The notes under the pieces: generated by a model
Databases searched by the model: none
What the model saw: only the letters and a program-made list of their open reading frames with translations
Told to the model about the DNA's origin: nothing
From: Roseovarius amoyensis
Lineage (GTDB): Bacteria > Pseudomonadota > Alphaproteobacteria > Rhodobacterales > Rhodobacteraceae
Assembly (NCBI RefSeq): GCF_003260265.1
Contig: NZ_QITQ01000002.1
Coordinates: forward strand, 62,001 to 126,000
Direction of reading: 5' to 3'
Length of the DNA stretch: 64,000 bases
Position numbers and translations under genes: made by a program
In this document: positions 27,327 through 36,558 of the stretch, piece after piece
Layout: each line of letters begins with the position of its first letter
Numbering within the stretch: position 1 is the stretch's first letter

Positions 27327-28035
27327 TCGCGCCTGGATGCAGCGCGCCCTTGCGCTGGCCAAAGCCGCACGCGGCCATGTCTGGCCCAATCCGCCTGTGG
27401 GTTGTGTTCTGATAAAGGATGGCGCGGTTCTGGCAGAGGCCGCCACCCACCCCGGCGGCCGCCCCCACGCCGAACGCGCCGCGATAGAAATGGTCGCGGC
27501 CACGAGCGGGGTCAGCGCCGACGGCGCGACCCTCTACGTGACGTTGGAACCTTGCTGCCATTGGGGCAAGAGCCCGCCCTGCACGGATGCTATCATCGCG
27601 TCAGGTGTGCGCCGTGTCGTTTGTGCCATTCACGATCCCGATCCACGGGTGAACGGCGGAGGTTTCGAACGGCTTCGAAACGCCGGGATCGAGGTCTCTG
27701 TCGGGCTTGGCGCGGCGCAGGCATCTCAGGTGATGTCGGGCTTCTTCCATCGCGTCCGAACAGGCCGACCGCAGTTGTTGGTTTTGGACCACGAAACCCA
27801 GGCCATCCCCGATGGCGCAGACGCTTTGCTGTCAACGATCAACGGCTCTCTTTCGTTGCGCAGCAGAACGCCACAGGGCGTGAAAACGACATCGATCCCC
27901 ATAGGCACAGCGTCCGGCCTGCTCGCAGGATTGGCCGACATCGGCCTGACCACCGTCGCGGTCTCCGCACACGATCCGGTCACCAAAGCATTGCGGCCCT
28001 TGGCGAACACCCGGGCAGACCGAGGCGCGGCATGA
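27295..28035 (+). CDS. RibD-like deaminase with shortened reductase part
   Basis: A 246-residue protein. Residues 10-145 are a complete RibD-type cytidine-deaminase fold with PHAERAAIE and the zinc-site motif [14 protein letters not shown]. Full RibD is about 365 residues, with a C-terminal NADPH-dependent reductase. Only about 100 residues follow here, and I see no typical reductase motif. The start at 27295 overlaps hisI by 32 bases; ATGs at 27301 and 27337 are alternatives. It may be a zinc-regulated riboflavin or other nucleotide deaminase. The overlapping stop/start with the next gene (ATGA) supports one operon. Confidence 0.75.
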   Translation: MAMCRTQPNSDRAWMQRALALAKAARGHVWPNPPVGCVLIKDGAVLAEAATHPGGRPHAERAAIEMVAATSGVSADGATLYVTLEPCCHWGKSPPCTDAIIASGVRRVVCAIHDPDPRVNGGGFERLRNAGIEVSVGLGAAQASQVMSGFFHRVRTGRPQLLVLDHETQAIPDGADALLSTINGSLSLRSRTPQGVKTTSIPIGTASGLLAGLADIGLTTVAVSAHDPVTKALRPLANTRADRGAA

Positions 28036-28286
28036 CGGAACGCAGCGCTATTCAGACTGCAATAGGCTTGTGGCACACACAGCGCATCAAGCGGCTGATC
28101 AGAGAACACGTTGGCAGCGGTGCAGCCTGCCTTGTCTCGATTCGCGAGACGGTTTGCACCGACCCCACCTGCGCAGGACCGGCGACCGAGGTGCGCATAA
28201 CAAGCCAGAGCTTCCGCGAAACCCGTTTCACCATCCACAAGCCTGTTTCCGCCGTGTCCCATTCAGACATTGCCGAGATGTTTTGA
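28032..28286 (+). CDS. Small CxDPxC protein of the zinc locus
   Basis: An 84-residue protein starting in the ATGA overlap at the RibD-like stop. The central motif VSIRETVCTDPTCAG contains two Cys four residues apart and is followed by TEVRIT and a C-terminal HKPVSAVSHSDI. I recall similar short proteins next to COG0523 genes, but no assigned function. It could be a small metal carrier or a partner of the CobW-like GTPases; this is inference from context. Confidence 0.65.
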   Translation: MTERSAIQTAIGLWHTQRIKRLIREHVGSGAACLVSIRETVCTDPTCAGPATEVRITSQSFRETRFTIHKPVSAVSHSDIAEMF

Positions 28287-28551
28287 GCACATCTGTTTCA
28301 TCGACCAACAACATTCCGAGCCACCCAATCCCCGTAGTTTGCAACAAATTCTGCCGCAGTATGCACAACGTCGTCGGACATTTGAAATATCGCGCTCCCG
28401 CTGAGCGGCCGACCGGCACCGACCGCGGAACCGGTACGCTATAGGGCACCGCGACCGATGGGGCAGCGCCGAAACGGTTATTCCATGTCGCGACGGGTGC
28501 GCCCATGATCCTGCATGGAACACTATGGCCAGAGGATCCCCACTCTGGCTT

Positions 28552-29067
28552 TCAGAACTCCGAAGGATAGAGCAAAGCCCGATAGGCAGTATTCTGGCCG
28601 CTGTAGAGGGTATTGGCAGCGTCTTGCTTGGCGCGGATGTGCGTGGGCCAGGTCGACTTGATGTAAGATAGCACATCGACAATCTGGTGATCACTGAGCG
28701 AATCGGCGAACTGCGGCATTCCCGCCTGATTGAGGGCTCTGCACAGGGCCGCGGCCTCTCCCGACTTGGTGAGTTGAAACAACGCAAAGTCCGGGTGCTG
28801 CCAAGTATGACCGTTGACATCATGTGGTGGGGCCACTTGTTCCGCCGCAGTCCGGCTGGCGGCCGAAGCTCCACCCTCTAGCGCGCCGTGACAAGCAGAG
28901 CATTCGCGCTGGTATAGTTTCTTCCCCCGGGCCACCGTTTCAACATCAGTCCAGTTGAGGAGTTGCGGGGTCGGTCGATCCGGGATGAGCAAATAGCCCG
29001 CCACACTGATTGCGCCGACGACCGCGGCACCAATTACACTTGCGAATGCGGCCCTCTGTCTGCGCAT
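28552..29067 (-). CDS. Monohaem c-type cytochrome
   Basis: A 171-residue protein with an N-terminal signal anchor (residues 9-28) and a single haem site CSACH near residue 58. The likely axial Met is in GMPQFADSLSD near residue 116. It would be exported to the periplasm and carry electrons. It is convergent with the zinc-locus genes and has no obvious partner here. Confidence 0.85.
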   Translation of the reverse strand: MRRQRAAFASVIGAAVVGAISVAGYLLIPDRPTPQLLNWTDVETVARGKKLYQRECSACHGALEGGASAASRTAAEQVAPPHDVNGHTWQHPDFALFQLTKSGEAAALCRALNQAGMPQFADSLSDHQIVDVLSYIKSTWPTHIRAKQDAANTLYSGQNTAYRALLYPSEF

Positions 29068-29437
29068 GCCGCCCCCTTCGAGTGAGCGAAAAGCCTACTG
29101 CGAGGGGCCCCCCTTTGGCAACGGCCCGACCATTCAAACAGGTCGGGGCAAGGTCTTGGTTGTTCAAAGTTTACGTGATCGAGCATTGTGGGCGTTGGTG
29201 GAGGGCGCAGCGAATGACAGCTTGCCGCCCACCCTGCCCGCTACTTCGGGTATCCCGGCCGCGATCACGGCGCGATTTCGCAACCTACCCCAGTTCCGCC
29301 AGCGCCTTCACCTGTGCCAGTAGGAGCAATGCCGGGTGGAGTCTTTCGTTTGCGCCGGCTTGGCAAATGCCGTTGAATTTGCCGCAGTCTGTGCCATCTG
29401 TTTTTCACAGGCATGTCGGACGGCAGGGGGAATTCCG
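29068..29437. other. 370-base gap between cytochrome c and msrB
   Basis: No complete gene is seen. On the minus strand a start-less frame of about 38 codons ends with TAG near 29289; its last residues read [14 protein letters not shown], which looks protein-like, so it may be the tail of a lost gene at the edge of the zinc block. The msrB promoter must also lie here. Confidence 0.35.
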
Positions 29438-29887
29438 ATGAAATACAAGTGCAGCAAAGAGGCCATTGCGCGGCTGACGCCAGAGCAATACCGCGTAACC
29501 CAGGAGGGCGGCACCGAACGGCCCTTTACCGGGGAATACAACATCCATGACGAACCGGGCATCTATGTCGACGTGGTGTCGGGCGAGCCGCTGTTCGCCT
29601 CGACCGACAAGTTCGAATCGGGTTGCGGCTGGCCCAGCTTTGCCAAGCCGCTGGACACCGGGAATATCAGCGAGCACCGCGACGACTCGCTTGGCATGGC
29701 GCGGACCGAGGTGCGCTCGGCCCATGGCGACAGCCATCTGGGTCATGTCTTTCCCGATGGGCCGCGCGACCGGGGCGGCATGCGCTATTGCATAAATTCC
29801 GCCGCGCTGCGTTTCGTCCACCGTGACGACATGGCGGTAGAGGGCTATGGTGATTACCTGAAATGGCTGGAGGAAAAAGATGGCTGA
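29438..29887 (+). CDS. msrB: Peptide-methionine (R)-S-oxide reductase
   Basis: A 149-residue MsrB. It has [10 protein letters not shown], the [14 protein letters not shown] segment and the catalytic Cys in [11 protein letters not shown]. The two CxxC pairs that bind structural zinc in many MsrB proteins are absent, so this is a zinc-free form. It reduces R-methionine sulfoxide in damaged proteins. The ATG follows AGGGGGA; msrA starts inside its last codons. Confidence 0.95.
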   Translation: MKYKCSKEAIARLTPEQYRVTQEGGTERPFTGEYNIHDEPGIYVDVVSGEPLFASTDKFESGCGWPSFAKPLDTGNISEHRDDSLGMARTEVRSAHGDSHLGHVFPDGPRDRGGMRYCINSAALRFVHRDDMAVEGYGDYLKWLEEKDG

Positions 29888-30389
29888 GGAACGCGCCGTT
29901 CTGGCGGGGGGTTGTTTCTGGGGCATGCAGGACCTGATCCGCAAGCTGCCCGGCGTGATTCGCACCCGAGTGGGCTATAGCGGCGGGGACGTGCCCAACG
30001 CCACCTACCGCAACCATGGCACCCATGCCGAGGCAATCGAGGTGGTCTTTGATCCCGACAGGATCAGCTATCGCCGCCTGCTGGAGGTGTTCTTTCAGAT
30101 ACATGACCCGACCACGCCCAACTGCCAAGGCAACGATGTCGGCATGTCCTATCGCTCGGCCATCTATTATTGCAGCGACGAACAACGGCGCATCGCGCTG
30201 GATACCATCGCCGATGTGGAGGCCTCGGGCCTGTGGCCCGGAAAGGTCGTGACCGAGGTCGAACCCGTGGGCGATTTCTGGGAGGCCGAGCCGGAACACC
30301 AGGATTACCTGCAGCGCTATCCCCGCGGTTATACCTGCCATTTCCCGCGCCCCGACTGGGTGCTGCCACGCCGCGACGCCGCTGAATAG
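29880..30389 (+). CDS. msrA: Peptide-methionine (S)-S-oxide reductase
   Basis: A 169-residue MsrA with the active-site motif GGCFWGMQ near residue 10, [17 protein letters not shown] and the Cys-containing C-terminus YTCHFPRP. It repairs S-methionine sulfoxide, complementing MsrB. The start overlaps msrB by eight bases, so the pair is translated together. No signal peptide, so cytoplasmic. Confidence 0.95.
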   Translation: MAEERAVLAGGCFWGMQDLIRKLPGVIRTRVGYSGGDVPNATYRNHGTHAEAIEVVFDPDRISYRRLLEVFFQIHDPTTPNCQGNDVGMSYRSAIYYCSDEQRRIALDTIADVEASGLWPGKVVTEVEPVGDFWEAEPEHQDYLQRYPRGYTCHFPRPDWVLPRRDAAE

Positions 30390-30481
30390 CGGGGGCCTGT
30401 CGCGCAGAAATTATTTAAGTTGGCATGTTGGGCATCCCGTTTATGCTGGCCCTCATAAGTTGATAAACGGGAGGAAAAAAC

Positions 30482-31498
30482 ATGCGCAAAGTAATGGGAC
30501 TGACCCTCGGCACCGCCCTTGGCCTCGTCTTCGCGGCCGAGGCAATGGCCACCGAATGGAACGTTTCGGTCTGGGGCAAGCGGCGGGCCTTTACCGAGCA
30601 TGTCGAAAAGCTGGCCGAGCTGGTGGCGGAAAAGACCGGCGGCGAGTTCACCATGAACGTCAGCTATGGCGGGCTGTCGAAGCCGCGCGAAAACCTTGAC
30701 AACATTTCGATTGGCGCGATCGAGATGGCGCAGTTCTGCGCCGGCTATCATCCTGACAAGAACCGTCTGATCACGGTGCTGGAACTGCCGTTCCTCGGCG
30801 TCAGCAACCTGACCGAAGAGGTCGCGGTCAGCCATGCCGTCTATGGCCATCAGGCGGTGCAGGACGAGATGGCGCAGTGGAACGCCCGGCTGGTGATGAC
30901 GTCGCCGATGCCGCAATACAACATCGTCGGCACCGGCGAGCCGCGCGACACGCTGGCCAAGTTCGACGGCATGCGCGTGCGCGCCACCGGCGGCATCGGC
31001 GAGGCGTTCAAGGCGGTGGGCGCGGTGCCCACCTCGGTGACCGCGACCGAAGCCTACCAGGCGATGGAATCGGGCGTGGTCGATGCGGTCTCGTTCGCCC
31101 AGCACGCTCATCTGAGCTTTGGCACCATCAACCGGGCCGACTGGTGGACGGCGAACCTCAACCCCGGCACGGTGAACTGCCCGGTGGTGGTCAACATCGA
31201 CGCCTACGAGGCGCTGTCGGACGCCGAGCGCGAGGCGCTCGACAGTTCGGTGCCTGAGGCGATCGACCATTACCTTGCCAACTACGGTGAACTGCTCAAG
31301 CGCTGGGACAGCGTGCTTGAGGAAAAAGGCGTCGAGAAAGTCATGATCTCGGACGAACAGATTGCCGCGTTCCGGGCCAAGGCCGCCGATCCGATCCGCG
31401 AGCAGTGGATTGCCGACATCAAGGCGCAGGGCCTGCCGGGGCAGGACCTGTATGACCTGGTGATGTCGACGCTGGAAAAGACGCGCGCCGCCGAGTGA
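30482..31498 (+). CDS. TRAP transporter substrate-binding protein (DctP family)
   Basis: A 338-residue periplasmic binding protein. The signal peptide ends near EAMATEW. The family's ligand segment is KFDGMRVRATGG, where the Arg usually binds a substrate carboxylate. GGAGGA precedes the ATG. With the Q and M subunits it forms a sodium-driven importer for an organic acid. The neighbouring paa genes suggest an aromatic acid such as phenylacetate, but the sequence does not prove this. Confidence 0.92.
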   Translation: MRKVMGLTLGTALGLVFAAEAMATEWNVSVWGKRRAFTEHVEKLAELVAEKTGGEFTMNVSYGGLSKPRENLDNISIGAIEMAQFCAGYHPDKNRLITVLELPFLGVSNLTEEVAVSHAVYGHQAVQDEMAQWNARLVMTSPMPQYNIVGTGEPRDTLAKFDGMRVRATGGIGEAFKAVGAVPTSVTATEAYQAMESGVVDAVSFAQHAHLSFGTINRADWWTANLNPGTVNCPVVVNIDAYEALSDAEREALDSSVPEAIDHYLANYGELLKRWDSVLEEKGVEKVMISDEQIAAFRAKAADPIREQWIADIKAQGLPGQDLYDLVMSTLEKTRAAE

Positions 31499-31506
31499 CG
31501 TCGTGA

Positions 31507-31549
31507 AACGCGGCCGCCTGACGCCTGGCGTCCGGGCGGCCGCCGCGTT
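31507..31549 (+). terminator. Intercistronic hairpin after the TRAP binding-protein gene
   Basis: A GC-rich stem (AACGCGGCCGCC with GGCGGCCGC-c-GCGTT) lies between the P and Q genes. It probably stabilises the binding-protein message and reduces read-through, as for tauA. Confidence 0.65.
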
Positions 31550-31579
31550 CCCGGGCCTACCGAAACGAGGGAGGGGCAC

Positions 31580-32209
31580 ATGGCCAGCGCGTCCACCGTC
31601 TTGCAGGACGGCAGCCTGCTCAGTCGTCTCGACAGGAAGTTGTTGCGGCTGGAGCGGGTCTTTGCGCTGCTGAGCGGGCTGGCGGCGTTTTCGCTGATGT
31701 TTCTCGCCGTGCGGTCGGTGGGCGGGCGCAAGTTCTTCGATGCGCCGCTTTCGGGCTATGTCGATTATATCGAGCTCCTGATGCCGGTCATTGCCATCCT
31801 CGGCGTCTCCTTCGTGCAGCGCGAGGGCGGGCACATCCGCATGGACATCCTGATAGGGCGGCTCGGGGGCCGCGCGCTGTGGGCGGCAGAGCTCTTGTCG
31901 GTGGTGCTTATCCTGATCCTGATGCTGGCGCTCCTGTGGGGCAGTTGGGCGCATTTTCAGCGCAGCTTCGATTTCTCGCTGCCGCTCTGGAGCCGCGACA
32001 GCACCATCGACATCAGCGCGCCGATCTGGCCGGCCAAGCTGGTGGTGCCGGTGGCCTTTGCCGTGCTCTGCCTGCGGCTGGTACTGCAGGCCTGGGCCTA
32101 TGGCCGGGCGCTGGTGCTGGGAACAGAACGCCCGGCGGCGGTGCCGCTGGTGCAGACGGTTGCCGAACACGCCCGCGCCGAGGCCGAACAGCTTGAGGGG
32201 CACGACTGA
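31580..32209 (+). CDS. TRAP transporter small permease subunit (DctQ family)
   Basis: A 209-residue protein with four hydrophobic helices (about 32-52, 67-87, 109-130 and 155-175), the normal DctQ topology. GAGGGG lies before the ATG. Its stop overlaps the start of the large subunit (TGATG at 32207-32211). Confidence 0.9.
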   Translation: MASASTVLQDGSLLSRLDRKLLRLERVFALLSGLAAFSLMFLAVRSVGGRKFFDAPLSGYVDYIELLMPVIAILGVSFVQREGGHIRMDILIGRLGGRALWAAELLSVVLILILMLALLWGSWAHFQRSFDFSLPLWSRDSTIDISAPIWPAKLVVPVAFAVLCLRLVLQAWAYGRALVLGTERPAAVPLVQTVAEHARAEAEQLEGHD

Positions 32210-33606
32210 TGGAGCCCATTGAAATCGGCCTGTGGGTAACAGGTGGCATGCTGGTGCTGGTGGTGCTTGGCATGCGCGTGGCCTTTGCCGCCGCATTGGC
32301 GGGGTTCGTGGGGCTTGTCTGGCTGCGCTGGAACGGGTTCGGGTATGCGCCCGAGCGGTTCGGCAAGGCGCTGGAAATCAGCGTCAAGGTCGCCGGTCAG
32401 GTGCCGCATTCCAAGGTATCGGCCAATTCCCTGTCGCTGATCCCGACCTTCATCCTGATCGGCTATCTGGCCTATTACGCGGGGCTGACGCGGGCGCTGT
32501 TCGAGGCCGCCAAGCGCTGGATCGCCTGGGTGCCGGGGGGGCTGGCGGTCTCGACCGTCTTTGCCACCGCCGGGTTCGCGGCGGTGTCGGGCGCGTCGGT
32601 GGCCACGGCGGCCGTCTTTGCCCGCATCGCCATCCCCGAGATGCTGAAGGTGGGCTATAACAAGCGCTTTGCGGCCGGTGTCGTCGCCGCCGGCGGCACT
32701 CTGGCCAGTCTGATCCCACCCTCGGCGATCCTGGTGATCTATGCCATCATCGTCGAACAGGACGTGGGCAAGCTGTTGCTCGCGGGGTTCATCCCCGGCG
32801 CGTTCTCGGCGGTGATCTATGCCGTGCTGATCATCGGCATCGCGGTGCTGTTCAAGAATGTCGGCCCCCCCGTCACCGGCTTTACCTGGCGCGAACGGCT
32901 GGTGTCGCTGCCCCCGGCGCTGCCCATCGTGGCGGTGGTGGTGATCATCATATTCTTTGTCTACAACCCCTTTGGCGATGCTTGGGGCACCCCGACAGAG
33001 GGCGGCGCGGTCGGTGCCTTCATCGTCTTTCTGATGGCGCTTTATCGCGGCATGCGCTGGGCCGAACTGAAGTCGGCGCTGATCGAGACCGCCAAGCTGA
33101 CGGTGATGATCTTTACCATCATCTGGGGGGTGCTGATCTATGTGCGCTTTCTGGGTTTTGCCGATCTGCCCGGCGCCTTTGCCGACTGGATCACATCGTT
33201 GCATATGTCACCCTGGCTGATCCTGGTGTGCATCCTGCTGGCCTATGCCGTGCTGGGGATGTTCATGGACGCCATCGGGATGCTGCTGCTGACACTGCCG
33301 GTGGTCTATCCGGCGGTGATGGCGCTCAATGGCGGGGAATATGTGACAGCCGCCGACAGCGCCTTTGGCATGTCGGGCGAGATGTGCGCGATCTGGTTCG
33401 GCATCCTGGTGGTCAAGATGGCAGAGTTCTGCCTGATCACGCCACCCATCGGGCTGAACTGCTTCGTGGTGGCGGGCGTGCGCCCGGACCTGTCGGTGCA
33501 GGATGTCTTTCGCGGGGTGATGCCGTTTTTCCTGGCTGATGCGGTGACGATCGGCCTGTTGGTGGCGTTCCCGGCCATCGTGCTGTGGTTGCCGAGCCTG
33601 GCCTGA
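32209..33606 (+). CDS. TRAP transporter large permease subunit (DctM family)
   Basis: A 465-residue, multi-helix inner membrane transporter. It shows the DctM signature regions SGASVATAAVFARIAIPEM and GGTLASLIPPSAILVIYAI, and MDAIGMLLLTLPVVYP near the end. It forms the ion-coupled channel of the TRAP system together with the Q subunit encoded just before it. Convergent with paaX. Confidence 0.94.
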   Translation: MEPIEIGLWVTGGMLVLVVLGMRVAFAAALAGFVGLVWLRWNGFGYAPERFGKALEISVKVAGQVPHSKVSANSLSLIPTFILIGYLAYYAGLTRALFEAAKRWIAWVPGGLAVSTVFATAGFAAVSGASVATAAVFARIAIPEMLKVGYNKRFAAGVVAAGGTLASLIPPSAILVIYAIIVEQDVGKLLLAGFIPGAFSAVIYAVLIIGIAVLFKNVGPPVTGFTWRERLVSLPPALPIVAVVVIIIFFVYNPFGDAWGTPTEGGAVGAFIVFLMALYRGMRWAELKSALIETAKLTVMIFTIIWGVLIYVRFLGFADLPGAFADWITSLHMSPWLILVCILLAYAVLGMFMDAIGMLLLTLPVVYPAVMALNGGEYVTAADSAFGMSGEMCAIWFGILVVKMAEFCLITPPIGLNCFVVAGVRPDLSVQDVFRGVMPFFLADAVTIGLLVAFPAIVLWLPSLA

Positions 33607-33612
33607 GCGGCG

Positions 33613-34401
33613 TCAGGGGGAAAGTTCGTCCAGGGCGGGGCGCGGAAATCGTTCCAGCACGGCCATGACGGCGCGGCGCGCGCGTGCGCCTTCCCAATCC
33701 TCGCCCAGCAGGTTGTCGGGCAGATCGCCGTGGCGCAGCCTGAGCCGCCGCCAGTGATGCAGGAGCACCACCCTCAGGGCGCTGCGCGCCACCGCATCCG
33801 TCGGTACCGCCAGCCCCAGCGCGGTGCCGGCGGCATCGGCCAGGCGCGCGTAATCTTCGCGCAGATCTGCCCCGAGGAGGGTGTCGGCCAGCCACCGGGG
33901 CACCGCGCCGGGGGTAAGTTCCGCGTGCCAGATATCCGGCGACACTGCCGGGGCCGGCCCCGCCAGCAACGCGGTGCGTGGCGCAATCTGCACCGCGCCC
34001 TCGGGCAGGACAGTGGCAAAATCAGGCGCGGCCACCTGTGGCGGGGCCAGCAACAGGCGGACTGCCCCCTTGGCCGGCGGATCGGGGGCGTAAATGCGGC
34101 CACGTACGGCTGCGGTCTCGGTCCAGCCCATTTCCGACAGCCGATAGGCCGCGTCGCGCCCGTTTCGTTCGCTCTCGATCCAGCCGTCGCGCTTGAGCCG
34201 GTGCAGCGCCACCCGGGTCGAGGCCGGCGTCAGCCCGATCCGCCCCAGCACCCCCTGCAACGCGCGCCCGGTGATGCGGTCGTTTCGGTCGCGGCAAAAA
34301 TCGCCCAGAACGGTGACGATCACCGACCACGTCCGGAGCGGGCCGCAGGCGGCGAGCCGGTCGATTTCGCTTTGTGTGCCGGAGGTTTGCATGTTGGTCA
34401 A
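33613..34401 (-). CDS. paaX: PaaX-family phenylacetate repressor
   Basis: A 262-residue GntR-like regulator of the PaaX family. The winged helix lies around TPASTRVALHRLKRDGWIES, and the C-terminal PaaX_C region around WHAELTPGAVPRWL. PaaX proteins are released from DNA by phenylacetyl-CoA. It follows paaZ by 25 bases. The frame opens at a TTG at 34401 with GAGGG close upstream; the ATG three codons later is equally possible. Confidence 0.85.
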   Translation of the reverse strand: MTNMQTSGTQSEIDRLAACGPLRTWSVIVTVLGDFCRDRNDRITGRALQGVLGRIGLTPASTRVALHRLKRDGWIESERNGRDAAYRLSEMGWTETAAVRGRIYAPDPPAKGAVRLLLAPPQVAAPDFATVLPEGAVQIAPRTALLAGPAPAVSPDIWHAELTPGAVPRWLADTLLGADLREDYARLADAAGTALGLAVPTDAVARSALRVVLLHHWRRLRLRHGDLPDNLLGEDWEGARARRAVMAVLERFPRPALDELSP

Positions 34402-34426
34402 AGCTTACCCTCGCCCCTGACGCGCC

Positions 34427-36457
34427 TCAAGCGGCGTTCACCGTCAACAGCTCGTATTCGGCGACCGGTTCATCATTCTGGTTGGTGATGGCGACGCGCC
34501 AGCGCACCTCGCCGTATTCCGCGTTGCGGGGGGTCTTTGCCTTGACCGTCAGGCGTACGCGGATGGTGTCGCCCGGCACGACCGGTTTCATGAAGCGCAG
34601 GCCATCAAGCCCGGTATTGGCCAGCACCGGCCCCTCATCGGGATCGACGAACATACCGGCGGCAAAGGACAAGAGCAGGTAACCATGCGCCACCCGGCCG
34701 GGAAAGAACGGGTTTCGCGCGGCGGCTTCGTCGTCCATGTGGGCATAGAAGGTGTCGCCTGTGAAGCGGGCGAAATGCTCGATATCCTCTGTTGTCACGG
34801 CGCGCGGCGCGGTCAACAGCGTCTCACCAATGGTCAGCTCGGAAAAGCGCCGGCGGAAGGGGTGTGCCGGCCCCTCATGCGTGGCGGCGCCCGGCACCCA
34901 GCACCCGGTGATTGCCGTCAGCATGTCGGGCGAGCCCTGCACCGCGGTGCGCTGCATGTAGTGCTTGACCCCGCGAATGCCGCCCAGCTCTTCGCCCCCG
35001 CCGGCGCGGCCGGGGCCGCCATGCACCATGTGCGGCAGCGGCACACCGTGGCCGGTGCTCTCGGCCATCGACACGCGGTCGTTAACGTAGATGCGCCCGT
35101 GCCAGGCAGCCGCGCCCAGGATCACCCCGCGCGCCACCTGCGCGTCATGTGTGATCAGCGAGGCAACCAGCGACCCGCCGCCGCGATTGGCCAGTTCGAC
35201 CGCGTGGTCGAGATCGCGATAACCCATGACGGTCGAGACCGGGCCGAATGCCTCGGTATCGTGGATGCGCGTGGCGCGGTCGGGGTCGGTGCAGTGAAAC
35301 AGCATCGGCGGCAGAAAGGCGCCCTGCTGCACATCCTCGCCGGTGATGGCGAAATCGTCCGGGTTGCCCAAGACACGTTCTGCCTCGTTTGCCAGCATCG
35401 CGACCTTTTCCAGCACATCGCGTTTCTGCGCGGCAGAGACCAGCGCCCCCATGCGCGTCTCCTTCAGCCGGGGGTCGCCGACAGTGACCTTGTTCAGCCG
35501 CTCAGACAGCGCGTCGATCACCGCCCCGACCTGTGCGTCCGGCGCCAGAATGCGGCGGATGGCGGTGCATTTCTGCCCGGCCTTGGTGGTGATCTCGCGC
35601 GCGGCCTCTTTGATGAAAAGGTCGAATTCGGGCGTGCCCGGCACCGCGTCGGGGCCGAGGATCGAAGCATTGAGGCTGTCCTGCTCGGCCATGAAACGGA
35701 CGGAGTTTTCCAACAGCTTCGGGTTCGCGCGCAGCATGTTGGCCGTCGCCGCAGACCCGGTGAACCCCACAACATCCTGGCATGTCAGCCGGTTCAGCAT
35801 GTCACCCAGCCCGCCGCTGACCAGTTGCAGCGCGCCCTCGGGCAGCAGCCCCGATTGCAGCATCAGCCGCACGCAGGCTTCGGTCACATAGCAGGTCGCG
35901 GTGGCGGGCTTGACGATCGCCGGTACCCCGGCCAACAGCGCGGGCGCCAGCTTTTCCAGCATCCCCCAGACCGGAAAGTTGAAGGCGTTGATGTGCACTG
36001 CCACGCCCCGCAGCGGTGTGCAGATGTGCTGGCCCAGAAAGCTGCCGGATTTCGACAACTGTTCGACCGCGCCGTCGGGCAGGACATGGCCATCGGGCAT
36101 GTCCCGCCGGCCCTTGGAGGCAAAGGCGAACATCGTGCCGATGCCGCCGTCGATGTCAAAGCGGTGGTCGGCCAGCGTCGCGCCGGTGTCATAGGACAGA
36201 TCGTAAAGCGCCTGCTTGTGTTCGTTGAGGTGCTGCGCCAGCGCCTTGAGCATGCGGGCACGGTCGTGAAAGGTCAGCTTGCGCAGGGCTGGCCCGCCGA
36301 CCCCGTGGGCGTAGTCCAGCATCGCGCCGGTATCCAGGTTCTGTTGCCCGGCGCGCGCGATCACCCGGCCGGTTATGGCGCTTTCGATCTTGCGCGCCCC
36401 GGCATCGGGGGTGATCCATTCGCCGGCGGCAAAGCTTGCGACATCCAGAATGCTCAT
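34427..36457 (-). CDS. paaZ: Bifunctional oxepin-CoA hydrolase / 3-oxo-5,6-dehydrosuberyl-CoA semialdehyde dehydrogenase
   Basis: A 676-residue fusion, near the 681 of E. coli PaaZ. Residues 1-520 are an aldehyde dehydrogenase with the catalytic Cys in [11 protein letters not shown] and FTGSAATAN binding the cofactor. Residues 530-676 are a MaoC-type hydratase with the Asp/His pair around [12 protein letters not shown] and GRVAHGYL. It opens the oxepin ring of phenylacetyl-CoA and oxidises the resulting aldehyde. A TetR-like operator lies 45 bases upstream of the ATG, shared with paaG. Confidence 0.95.
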   Translation of the reverse strand: MSILDVASFAAGEWITPDAGARKIESAITGRVIARAGQQNLDTGAMLDYAHGVGGPALRKLTFHDRARMLKALAQHLNEHKQALYDLSYDTGATLADHRFDIDGGIGTMFAFASKGRRDMPDGHVLPDGAVEQLSKSGSFLGQHICTPLRGVAVHINAFNFPVWGMLEKLAPALLAGVPAIVKPATATCYVTEACVRLMLQSGLLPEGALQLVSGGLGDMLNRLTCQDVVGFTGSAATANMLRANPKLLENSVRFMAEQDSLNASILGPDAVPGTPEFDLFIKEAAREITTKAGQKCTAIRRILAPDAQVGAVIDALSERLNKVTVGDPRLKETRMGALVSAAQKRDVLEKVAMLANEAERVLGNPDDFAITGEDVQQGAFLPPMLFHCTDPDRATRIHDTEAFGPVSTVMGYRDLDHAVELANRGGGSLVASLITHDAQVARGVILGAAAWHGRIYVNDRVSMAESTGHGVPLPHMVHGGPGRAGGGEELGGIRGVKHYMQRTAVQGSPDMLTAITGCWVPGAATHEGPAHPFRRRFSELTIGETLLTAPRAVTTEDIEHFARFTGDTFYAHMDDEAAARNPFFPGRVAHGYLLLSFAAGMFVDPDEGPVLANTGLDGLRFMKPVVPGDTIRVRLTVKAKTPRNAEYGEVRWRVAITNQNDEPVAEYELLTVNAA

Positions 36458-36501
36458 GCGGTCTGTCCTTGCAGAAAAGGGCGATATGGTTGTTTATTGA
36501 C

Positions 36502-36515
36502 CAACCGGCCGGTCT
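36502..36515. promoter_or_regulatory. Putative paa operator in the paaZ-paaG intergenic region
   Basis: CAACCG-GC-CGGTCT is a near-palindrome, preceded by AC. It lies 45 bases from the paaZ ATG and 44 from the paaG ATG. It shares the pattern ACC[GA]ACCG-NN-CGGTC[GT] with the site upstream of paaA at 43264. The TetR-family gene at 37826 is the most likely binder; PaaX is an alternative. Confidence 0.65.
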
Positions 36516-36558
36516 ATGCAACATGCATTCCGACGATTCCAAGCGAGATGCGAGCGCC

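Noticed and set aside
28228..28506. 92-codon minus-strand frame between the CxDPxC gene and cytochrome c
   Set aside because: It overlaps the end of a supported gene on the other strand, is low in complexity at the start (repeated Val-Pro) and resembles nothing known.
30329..32296. 655-codon minus-strand frame opposite the TRAP genes
   Set aside because: It crosses three plus-strand genes with intact domains and has no start signal or domain of its own.
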